A DNA stretch of 64,000 nucleotides from NCBI GenBank assembly GCA_014898415.1, contig RCTD01000011.1, positions 620,001-684,000 of the forward strand. Direction: 5' to 3'. The stretch comes from Stromatinia cepivora (lineage: Eukaryota > Ascomycota > Leotiomycetes > Helotiales > Sclerotiniaceae). Shown piece after piece: positions 38,420 through 46,615 of the stretch (positions are counted from its first letter, which is position 1; the number at the start of each line of letters is the position of its first letter). The notes below the pieces were generated by a model. The model ran no database searches. It was given only the letters and a program-made list of their open reading frames with translations, and was not told the origin of the DNA. The position numbers were made by a program, and so were the translations under genes.

Positions 38420-39349
38420 TTAGAACAAAGATAATATAGATATCGCATTTAGTATTGAGAATAAAGAAAATATCTTGTTTGCTATTGATCTACTACAAAG
38501 TTTTCGATCTAACTCTATATTCTTTATTCCTTGTAAGCCTGATTCACAATTTCTTAATTTAAGATCCAAATCTCCTCCTCGATAAGATTCATTTATAATT
38601 ACTCTACTTGATCGAAATATATAACCTAATTCTGAAGAATACACTTTAATATATTTATTCGTAACTTTTGAATACCCTAAAAATACACCGACTCTCGAAG
38701 TATCCCATAACTTGTTGTATCTTTGCCTTTTCAAAATAATCTTAGAATTAATATAAATATAATATTTACTCCTCTAGATTTTGTATATCTCTATATCTGA
38801 TATTATACTTATAAAAGCTTTTGTAAGAAATCGATCTATTTCGTTTATATTAGGATCAATACTAATGCGATTCCTGATATAAATATCATATTCTACAACT
38901 TCGTCCCAAAATTCTAATAGTAATCCAGTTTTTTTTAGTATTGCTTTTATATCTGTTTTTGCAATCCTTATATTCCATTTTGCGGATTCGTTTTGATATG
39001 AAAAAGCAATTATTATAACTTCGGATTGTATACCTGATAACCATTTATAAATAATTTGTAGAAGTTCCGATATATTATCAGTTTTGATTACAATGATCTT
39101 TTCTTCAATAATTAATTCCATCTCTTTTTTCCAAATTTTCAATATTTGAATTGTATCGTCTTTTTGTTTAAATAGTATAATCCAATTTATTTTTGTATAA
39201 TTGTTAATAATCAATATAAAATAACGATTCCCTTGAATCGATTTTGGAAATAATTTTGCAATATCGAAATGTATAAGTTCGAGTCTCTTTGATTTGTACA
39301 AACTCAATTGTTTCGGAATATAATTGATCATTTTGATGAGTATATACAC
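38420..39349 (-). pseudogene. B2 integrase remnant
   Basis: Copia integrase in two open pieces. The catalytic core (38774-39349, 191 residues) has LIHFDIAKLFP (first Asp), NRYFILIINNYTKINWIILF, IKTDN (second Asp) and NESAKWNIRIAKTD (third acidic residue), so the D-D-E triad is still visible. The C-terminal piece (38420-38734, 104 residues) has KLWDTSRVGVFLGYSKVTNK and YIFRSSRVIINES, the 'G.FVGY...K.YRV....S.DV.F' module. One stop separates them. The longest surviving retroelement frame in the window. Confidence 0.85.
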
Positions 39350-39454
39350 TTCGCAGATATCTAATTCAATTGAGATCTTTATCGGTTTGATTATATTGGA
39401 TACTTTATATAAATTCTTGATTTTATCTGGACCTAAATGATTGAATCTTCGATG

Positions 39455-39970
39455 TTATAATAGGTATTTCTCTTTTTCTTTGAATATTAATTCGTTATTA
39501 ATACTTTTGATACTATCGATTATCTTTGAAGAAAAGCCTTTTTCCTGATTATTTTGGTATACACTAGAATAGAGAATTATATCCTTATATCCTTTGATTA
39601 TATATGAAACCATATATATTCCGTCTTGTATTCTAGCACAGATGACTTTCTTATTGTTTTTCTTGAAATATATATGATAAGAATTGAATTCCTTTTGTAA
39701 TCCTGTTTCGCAGATCCTTTTTCCTGATAGCAAATTTATTTCTAATTCTGGTATATATAATACATTTGAAAATAGTATCTTAAAATCATTTTTGTATATT
39801 ATATTTATTAAACCCCAATAGCGACAATATATCATTCTTTATTAACCTTTATCCTTTGTTTGGTAATAGATTTTATTGATCTGAATAATGAAGGTTAATC
39901 GGATATATATAAAAAAGCGCCTGTATCGGTATATCATTTATTAAAAGAAGCCTTACTAATAATTTCTTTT
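39455..39970 (-). pseudogene. B2 protease and GAG-pre-integrase remnant
   Basis: Asp-Thr-Gly-Ala, the aspartic protease active site, is intact at 39916-39927 (YTDTGAFLYISD). The following part (39455-39835, 126 residues open) has ILFSNVLYIPELEINLLSGK and RICETGLQKEFNSYHIYFKK, the typical GAG-pre-integrase segment. A stop near 39836 separates the two. Protease would cut the polyprotein; this is the only intact protease triad I saw in the window. Confidence 0.8.
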
Positions 39971-40686
39971 GTCAAATTACAATCTTCCTTCATTATATCC
40001 TCAATATTAAAGTTTGATTTAAAAATATTGTTAACAGAGTGTATTTAATCTTTCTTATTGAAATAAACCTTCTTCGAATTTGATAATCCCCTTCTCCTTT
40101 AATAACAAAGGTAATTACAAAGGAGTTTGTTGGTTTATATTAAATATAAATAATCTTGTATATAATGATTTTCCCTTTGATATAAATCATAAGTATTGTT
40201 TGGAATCTCGAAATCTGATTCTTGATGTCGAAAAGCGTATTTAGATCCTTTCGCAATTTATATTAACTCTAATTTATTTTTAAGACAAAGTTCCTTAATT
40301 TATAAATACTTAATCTTATTATCGATATTAAAGCTGATTTGGATATCCAATATATCCACTACTTCTTGATAATCGATTAAAAGATTATATATTAAAATCA
40401 AGAATAAAGTAATATCTTGATATATTGATTGATAGTTTTCGTTTATAGTTCTTAGTTTCCTTTTATACTCTTTCAATTTGTCCCAGGTTTCGATAATGAT
40501 TATATCGGGATGGATATTGAATTGGAATTTGAAGTTCTGGATCATTGTCATATACATATTAGCTGTGATTGCATTAACTCTAATATATTTTGATTTAAGG
40601 TATCTCCAGAATGTATATACTATTGAATATTCGTCGATGAAGATTTCATCATCATCATTGAGTATTATACAAATATACGATAATAT

Positions 40687-40836
40687 TGTCACGAGATACA
40701 CGTGATCGCGTCCGATCGGACTAGTACAGTACTAAGCTCCGAACCGATCATATATATAGCTTTGTAGTACACTCTTTTTAGCTTTATAGTTTTTAATTCT
40801 AAGGTTGATTTTTAAATGTTTGTTGAATTCGTTATA
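40687..40836 (+). repeat. 5' LTR of F
   Basis: 150 bp, TGTCACGAGATA to GAATTCGTTATA. Contains a GATCATATATATAGC TATA-like box and a GATCGG-rich U3. Confidence 0.9.
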
Positions 40837-41051
40837 TTATTAAAAACTCTTTCAGATAAGAAATGGAATAACATTTGTATATGTTTATGTATACTCTGTT
40901 TGCTCTTATTTAGGTATATGTTTATACTCTCTCGTTTGTATATAAATCTTTTTGATATTATTCGAAGGTATTGTTTTTTTTTCTTATTTTTAATTTTTAA
41001 ACTATAGATTACGATTCGATAAATCTTGTAATTGCAAAACTTCGTAACAAA

Positions 41052-42143
41052 ATGATTCGTCAGTGGGATGAAATCTTGTTTTTACATTCCCTGATTTTCG
41101 AATGCATTTTTGCTATTTATACTTTTTCTCATCCGAAACCCTCTCTCCCTAATCCTGAAAAATTCAATGGTAGCTTTTAAAAGTTCGATACCTGGCTTCC
41201 TTCGATTCGAGCAAAACTATAAGTAGACGGTGTTACAATCGGCAATTCTATAGTTCAATTTTATTATATTTATTTCAATTTCGAATTTTATATACAAGCT
41301 ATAGTATTATTTCAATTTTCTTTTCTTGATCAAAACATTCCTTTAGATTATACAACGATCCTAAATCAACTCACACACATTTATAACAATCCGAATAAAA
41401 TCCAAGAAGCCGAAGACAAGTTATTCATTTTCAAACAAGGAACCGATTCTTTATATGCCTATATTGCAAAATTCGAAAGAACCCTTTACAAAGCCAAAGG
41501 TCAGAATTGGCCCGATTCGAATAAAATCTCAATCTTTTGTAATAGACTCAATGTTACTCTTAGAAATCGTTTTTTTCAACAACTTTCTCTTTTTCGTTTT
41601 TATCCCGATTTTGTTTAGATCATATAACAACTAGCTATTTGTACAATGAATGGATTTCCTGCATCATTCTACTCTAGTGAATCTAAAGTTTTATATATAT
41701 TACAGAATCCATTTTACTTTCGGAATTACAATCCAATGGATGTTAACAACCTTAATATCATTGGTACCCTTAGCTTTTTTGATACCCAATCGGATAAACT
41801 CAATTGTACCTTGATTCTACCCCACATACAAACGCCCGAGTTTTTCTTTTCTAAAAGAACTCTTTTGTGTAAGCAAAATAAATGTGTACGATATGGAAAT
41901 AATTCTTATTGAATACAAACCTATCCACTAGATCCACATCAAGAAATCCGAGATCGATAAGAGCCTGTTCCGATTATTATATTGATTATTGAGCTCGAAA
42001 GCAACGATGATGAGGATCTAGGAGAGATAATCAATGATCGATATTTTGAAGATTGTTTGGAGGAGGTATATAGTATGGTGGATACATATTCGTTAGCTGT
42101 AATGCAATCCACGCATCAGGAATTTTTATCAAAAAAAGATTAG
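41052..42143 (+). pseudogene. Gag of element F
   Basis: A single frame of 363 codons from ATG at 41052 to TAG at 42141, never shifted, but with six internal stops (41178, 41220, 41616, 41625, 41910, 41958) that RIP would produce from Gln, Arg or Trp codons. Visible gag features: PSLPNPEKFNGSF and KFDTWLPSIRAKL (the start of a fungal gypsy Gag core), then DYTTILNQLTHIYNNPNKI, KLFIFKQGTDSLYAYIAKFE and NWPDSNKISIFCNRLNVTLR, the Retrotrans_gag helices. A PMDVNN segment and an acidic C-terminus (ESNDDEDLGE) follow. I see no protease triad, RT or zinc knuckle. Confidence 0.82.
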
Positions 42144-42197
42144 TAATCATTTTGTATTTAAATCATTCATTTAAAATGAATTCGAAACGAATTCTTC

Positions 42198-42212
42198 AGA
42201 AGGGGGGGGTAG
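42198..42212 (+). promoter_or_regulatory. Polypurine tract of F
   Basis: GAAGGGGGGGGTAG just before the 3' LTR; primes plus-strand DNA in LTR elements. The G-run is intact, as expected if RIP avoids such contexts. Confidence 0.8.
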
Positions 42213-42362
42213 TGTTACGAGATATATATGATCGCATCCGATCGGGTTAATACAGTACTAAACTCCGAGCCGATCATATATATAGCTTCGTAGTATACTC
42301 TCTTTAGCTTTGTAACTTTTAATTCTAAGGTTGATCTCTAAACGCTCGTTGGGTTCGTCACA
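42213..42362 (+). repeat. 3' LTR of F
   Basis: 150 bp, TGTTACGAGATA to GGGTTCGTCACA; same length as the 5' LTR and differing from it almost only by transitions. Confidence 0.9.
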
Positions 42363-42979
42363 AATATATTCACTTCGTCCTTTAAGTATTCCAATTTCAA
42401 CTCGATATTGTAACATATACGATTATTGATCTCATAAGCAGATATTATATTGGATCCTGTAATCTACATATATTCATCTAATGTTTGATCAATTATATAA
42501 AACCATCCTTTCCCTCTCAATTATATCTTCGTTTATCTGAATCATCATTTATAATTGTTTTGATCGAGCTTCAAAGAATTGTTTGATTCTGATATTATAA
42601 AGATTTCTTGTTATTTGATGAATATCAAAGATAATCTTCAGATTTTTAAGACAATCTTAAAAAAAAGATATACAACAAATAAATTCAAAATAATAAAGAA
42701 ATATAAAAATAAAACAATAAAAAAATTCGTAAAATCATATTATAATATATTTTCTTATAATTATACGAACTTGCTTTTCGCCTTTGTTATAATTCTATAT
42801 CGATATTATACAAACTGCTCTCCACTTTGGTCTATAATATTATGAGTTATAAATTGTATTATTATATTTCAACTTTGCTTCGGTGGCATTATATGAAAAC
42901 TCTGATTTTCATTTTGTTCCATCTCTACTAACTATACTAATCCTTTCTCGATTTGCTTTGTTTTCTAGTTATTATTATA

Positions 42980-42997
42980 CAATCGGATCTTATAATC
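42980..42997 (-). promoter_or_regulatory. Probable primer-binding site of B2
   Basis: Directly inside the 5' LTR the - strand reads GATTATAAGATCCGATTG; B1 has GATTATGAGATCCGATT. The TTATGAG core is complementary to the CAU anticodon loop (CTCATAA) of a methionine tRNA, suggesting priming by an internal tRNA-Met site, as known for several copia elements. Confidence 0.45.
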
Positions 42998-43163
42998 TGT
43001 TAACTTTTAGTACAGAAAGTAATAGTATTGTTGATTATATAAATTGAATTAAGGATTTATAATTCTAATAGGAGTAGAATTGAGGTTATCCCCAAATATG
43101 ATCTGTGCACCATTGTGGTCTCGTGACCTCAATTCTAATCCTATGATGGCCTCATTTCCAACA
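42998..43163 (-). repeat. 5' LTR of B2
   Basis: 166 bp, TGTTAACTTTTAG to TTTCCAACA; the best preserved B LTR on its right half. Confidence 0.9.
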
Positions 43164-43168
43164 TAATA

Positions 43169-44009
43169 ATACTATCCTTTGATCTTTGAAGAGTATTTTA
43201 TAGAAAATTCAATCTTATAAATAGATCAAAATTATTCATTATATTATTATAACTTGATTGAAAAATATCCAATTTGTTAAAATCTAATTCAATATTTGAT
43301 TTTCGATAATTTTCAATATTTATAATTTTTCTTTGATAAATCTTCAAAAGAAAAAAAAGTATATATAATCCTTTTCAAAGTTTTCTTTCTTTCAAAGGAA
43401 TATATAAATTTCAAATTCTTTAATTAAAAGTTTTTTAAAATACATCTTAAATTTTTGATTGTCAATATCAAAATAGTAATTTAGTATACTATACTTAATC
43501 CTTTTTATTATTCCAATATATATTTAAATATTCAAATAATTCTAAAAATATATAAAATATTCAAAATCCTTTAATATAATTAGTTATATTTAGTTAAAGT
43601 TATCCTCAAGATTGAAGTTTTTTTATTTACAAAAATAAATGATTTATTTACAAATAGAGATTCTATTATATTTGGAATTCTAATATACTCTTGATATTAT
43701 TAATTGTATTTCTAAATAAAATTTTTATTGATATATTCCTTTCAAAATAGAAAATAAAATAATAATTTTACTGAAAAATAATTTATTTTCGATATAATGG
43801 ATAAATATGAATAAAGGAACTTCGATAATCAAAACTTCTTTCTTTAGAATTTAATAATCCCATATTTTTGAAAAAGTTATTCTTTCAAAATCAATTTTAT
43901 TCTTCTATTTACAGATTATTAATTCTATTTTCTTTTTAATCATAATTTCCTTACAAATATATTTATATAATATAAATCATACAATTCGAATTTCTATATA
44001 GATTATTAT
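43169..44009 (-). other. 5' internal region of A1 (leader and gag start)
   Basis: Between the 5' LTR of A1 and the B2 insertion. Very AT-rich; no readable domain. By position it contains the primer-binding site and the start of gag, but neither can be recognised. Confidence 0.45.
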
Positions 44010-44300
44010 TATAAAAAAATAGATTGAGATATATATATCCCGATAGTATATTACAAAGAGAAATAGGAATTGGAATTGATCAGATTATATTATAAAGATT
44101 TCAAATAGTAAAATTAATAGATTTAGATAATGATTTGAATTGTATACAAATGGGATACAAAAAGACTAATGGAAAAACGATTGATTTCTTTCAAGGAAAA
44201 AGAAGCAAAACCTTCTTTTATATCTAATTATAAAGAGTCATATGATTATATGACTACGAACTAACTACATGTTAGGTCTTGATATCCCAACTTTCTCACA
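44010..44300 (-). repeat. 5' LTR of A1
   Basis: 291 bp; the + strand start is decayed to TATAAAAAAAT but the end CTTTCTCACA is intact. Followed by the right ATAT duplication. Confidence 0.85.
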
Positions 44301-44304
44301 ATAT

Positions 44305-45251
44305 AATTAGTATTTATAATATATCAGATAAGATCATTTTAAATAAAACAAATTATTTATATCGAAATTTTGATTTACCTTTATAATATTATTAGGAATC
44401 AAGAGAAAGTTTTTGATAATCTTTTATTTATAAATAAATGGTTAAATGGAATAATTAAATCAAATAATAGAAATTTATCTTTATTATTATATTAATTATA
44501 AATAAAACAATTGAATTAAATTATTATTTTTAATATAATTTATATATAATATATTAGAAATAAAAACAACAAAAATAATGTTAATATATATTAACTTTGG
44601 ATTTAATCCATTAATATATAAATCATTATTATTATAAAATATGAATATAAATGAAATTATAAAAAATATTATAGAAATCAAGGAATTATAAAAACAATTT
44701 TCTTTGGATTTATAGTTTATCATTTTAAGAATAATATTGTATTATAATAAATTATATAATATAGGATTTATATTTAAAGAGAAGGATAAAGTTTATTTTA
44801 TTCGAAAAAATATATAAATAAAATGATCAAGTGATAAATTAGATTATAAGAAATTAGGATTATTCAAAATCGATAAGATAATTGGATCAATTAATTATAG
44901 ATTGAAATTATTATATATTATGAATATCCATTTAGTATTTTATATTTTCTTTTTCGAGAAAGCATTATCTGGAGTATCGAAGGTATTAAACTCAGAAATC
45001 GATTTGATTAATTCAGAAGAAGAATATTATATTAAAGAAATACTAAATTGTAAATATATTAATAAGAAAATTAAATATTTAATCAAATAACAAGATTATT
45101 TATATTCAGAAAATATTTGGGAATTTAAGAAGAATTTTGGTATTTCTGATCTGTTAAAGGAATTTCATCAATACTATTCAGATCTTCTTAGAAAGAATCC
45201 GAAGGATTTAAAAAGGAAGAAAGATCAAAACCATTCAATACATTCGAATTA
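44305..45251 (+). pseudogene. Gypsy E integrase end and chromodomain
   Basis: The E frame resumes exactly after A1: ISIYNISDKIILNKTNYLYR continues the integrase core (HG.P..I.SDR region, second catalytic Asp lost). Further on: LDYKKLGLFKIDKIIGSINY and RLKLLYIMNIHLVFYIFF, the GPY/F-type module (normally 'KLGPF.I...INYRL.LP....IHPVFHIS'). 44902-45090 stays open and leads into a chromodomain: EEYYIKEILNCKYINKKIKY, LIK.QDYLYSENIWEFKKNF (stop at the conserved Trp), then DLLKEFHQYY. A chromodomain marks E as a chromovirus whose integrase would read histone marks. Confidence 0.85.
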
Positions 45252-45800
45252 ACTTTGGTATATACCGATGAACCAATATCTGCTTGCTTTTTTTCTTTCT
45301 TTATACATTCTTTTTCCAATCTTTCCTTTTCCTTAAGAGCGTTGAACTTTTTTAGTATATACAGATTGTAATAAATCATTTCCTTTTTATAACGATAAGA
45401 AAATCCTGTTATTTATAAAGGCAAAGAATCCTAGTATTCAATTTTTGCATTTGAACGAATGCCTTCTCTTCCTTCAATCTCAATAATTCTATTAATGCTT
45501 TAAAGATTTATACCTAATCGGTATTGCAGATCCTGAATCATAATTATCCTTTTTGATTCGAATGTATTCCGAATAATGTTTTGATAAATAATTATTTATT
45601 AAATAATGGTGGCCAATACGAATATATAAAGTATAAGGATCTTTTTCAGTATCAAAACGTTCAATATTATAAGCAAGATATGATGGATTGCGAATAAATA
45701 TAGAACGGATGATAGGTATTATAAAGAAGGAAGTACAATTATTAAAAATGAAAGTAACCTATAGATGAGGAAATCATACTATATAAATGTTCAGGATTAG
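45188..45800 (-). pseudogene. Antisense coiled-coil frame in the 3' part of E
   Basis: On the strand opposite to E, overlapping the end of its pol. Reading from 45790: SFFIIPIIRSIFIRNPSYLA, RFDTEKDPYTLYIRIGHHYL, YSEYIRIKKDNYDSGSAIPI; then in a second frame IELLRLKEEKAFVQMQKLNT; then the open piece 45188-45379 with LKEKERLEKECIKKEKKQAD and NSNVLNGFDLSSFLNPSDSF. Long charged heptad-like helices and an acidic/Ser tail look like a real protein with two frameshifts and a few stops. No family recognised. Either an accessory antisense gene of E or a captured host fragment. Confidence 0.45.
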
Positions 45801-45810
45801 TACTAGATTA

Positions 45811-45822
45811 GAAAGGGGATAA
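45811..45822 (+). promoter_or_regulatory. Polypurine tract of E
   Basis: GAAAGGGGATAA immediately before the 3' LTR. Confidence 0.75.
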
Positions 45823-46195
45823 TATTACAACAATATAATATAACCTGTATTATATAACCAATTAATTAATTAAGATTATATAACAAATGTTATTTGATCC
45901 AAAAGTCGATCGATTTTGTAAGAATCGATCGACCTTGAGAATCGATCGGCCCTAAGAATCGATCGGTTTTTCAGGAGTCGATCGATTTTCAGAAAACGAA
46001 GGTCTATATAATCAAAATGGATTCTTTTTATATAGAGTTTCATATTCAAGATTAATCATTTAGTATATTCTATTATTAATTATGAATAGTATATCATTAT
46101 TATCATTATTCAAGTCCTTATTTGATATCTAATTATAAACCTACTTCGAGAGTCTAGAGCACTTCCATGTGATCTAGACGGCTACCTTTGTAATA
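45823..46195 (+). repeat. 3' LTR of E with CGATCG array
   Basis: 373 bp, TATTACAAC (decayed TGTTACGAC) to TTTGTAATA. Between 45905 and 45985 it holds five copies of the palindrome CGATCG in alternating orientation contexts (GTCGATCGATT, AATCGATCGAC, AATCGATCGGC, AATCGATCGGT, GTCGATCGATT). It is less mutated than the 5' LTR. Confidence 0.88.
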
Positions 46196-46275
46196 CCTCT
46201 ATCTATTATACATAATCAAAAAGCATACTTGTCTATCGGAGGTGTATTTAATACAGGCGGAGTGGATGTTGTTAT

Positions 46276-46455
46276 TCACTTTAATAAACCCCAACTACGG
46301 GCCAACACGATGTGTATGCATATAATCAAGAACTTGCGTTCCTTGTTCAGATATGCCAAGGCTTGCTCGTTGACTCGCCTCAGTGCCTGAACATGAAAAT
46401 GGCCCCGGTATTCTGTGACAATGGTACGATCCAAGGCATAGTGTAATGAATCAAT
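46276..46455 (-). pseudogene. Orphan open frame downstream of the kinase
   Basis: 59 codons between stops, no ATG: DSLHYALDRTIVTEYRGHFH, VQALRRVNEQALAYLNKERK, FLIICIHIVLARSWGLLK. Base composition is that of the island and the helical, charged sequence looks like a protein fragment. It lies between E and the kinase stop codon, on the kinase strand. It could be the last exon of an unrecognised gene or a gene fragment; a candidate acceptor (GTCACAG) lies inside it. Family unknown. Confidence 0.3.
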
Positions 46456-46615
46456 TTATCTATACTAAAGAATAACAAACTACTGTACAAAGAATAATAG
46501 AGTTGAGCCTTTAAGGGTTCCCTCCATGCCAGGGCAGGGATAAAAGGCGGCGCCCTGAGGCACTAATGCCAGGATTGTCACATATTCGTTTAATGTGAAC
46601 ATTCACAGAAATATA

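Larger units (their letters stand above)
40687..42362 (+). mobile_element. Gag-only LTR retrotransposon F (TR-GAG type)
   Basis: 1676 bp in total: two 150-bp LTRs, one gag-like frame and a polypurine tract, with no room for pol. Exact target duplication AATAT (40682-40686, 42363-42367); B1 shows the empty site. The two LTRs differ almost only by transitions, so they were identical at insertion and then RIP-mutated. It is the innermost and so youngest of four nested elements, and the interior is clearly less AT-rich than its host. Replication would need enzymes from another element. Neither its LTR nor its gag matches families A to E here. Confidence 0.9.
40300..42570 (-). pseudogene. B2 gag remnant, split by F
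   Basis: The left piece (40300-40686) is open: VYTFWRYLKSKYIRVNAITA, IQNFKFQFNIHPDIIIIETW, and a helical DKLKEYKRKLRTI; it resembles copia Gag cores. The N-terminal part lies beyond F, at 42368-42570, and lines up with B1 at 13130-13330. Before F inserted the frame ran straight across, as it does in B1. Confidence 0.7.
36002..43163 (-). mobile_element. Copia element B2, full length, with nested F
   Basis: Second copy of family B, inserted in the gag region of A1. LTRs are 166 bp (36002-36167, 42998-43163) with exact TAATA duplications (35997-36001, 43164-43168). Without F (1676 bp plus AATAT) it is 5481 bp, matching B1 (5476 bp). Order on the - strand: gag, protease, integrase, RT, RNase H. 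Frames are better preserved than in B1, so this copy was used to identify the domains. Confidence 0.92.
25930..44300 (-). mobile_element. Gypsy family A, copy A1, with nested B2
   Basis: Full-length - strand element inserted in the integrase of E. LTRs are 291 bp each (25930-26220, 44010-44300) with an ATAT duplication outside (25926-25929, 44301-44304). Removing B2 leaves about 11.2 kb. Order on the - strand: gag, protease, RT, RNase H, integrase, then a further 3.7 kb before the 3' LTR. A purine tract (GAAGAGAAAAAGGG on the - strand) directly precedes the 3' LTR. Two more copies occur in the window (A2, A3), plus two solo LTRs. Confidence 0.88.
21501..46195 (+). mobile_element. Chromodomain gypsy element E, with nested A1
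   Basis: Full-length Ty3/gypsy element on the + strand. LTRs are 375 bp (21501-21875) and 373 bp (45823-46195), with an exact CCTCT target duplication (21496-21500, 46196-46200). Removing A1 (18371 bp plus ATAT) leaves 6.3 kb. Order: gag with zinc knuckle, protease, RT, RNase H, integrase, chromodomain, i.e. the chromovirus layout. The integrase is cut by A1 at 25929/44305. Its right end lies 420 bp past the kinase stop codon. RIP-mutated, but less so at the right end. Confidence 0.9.
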
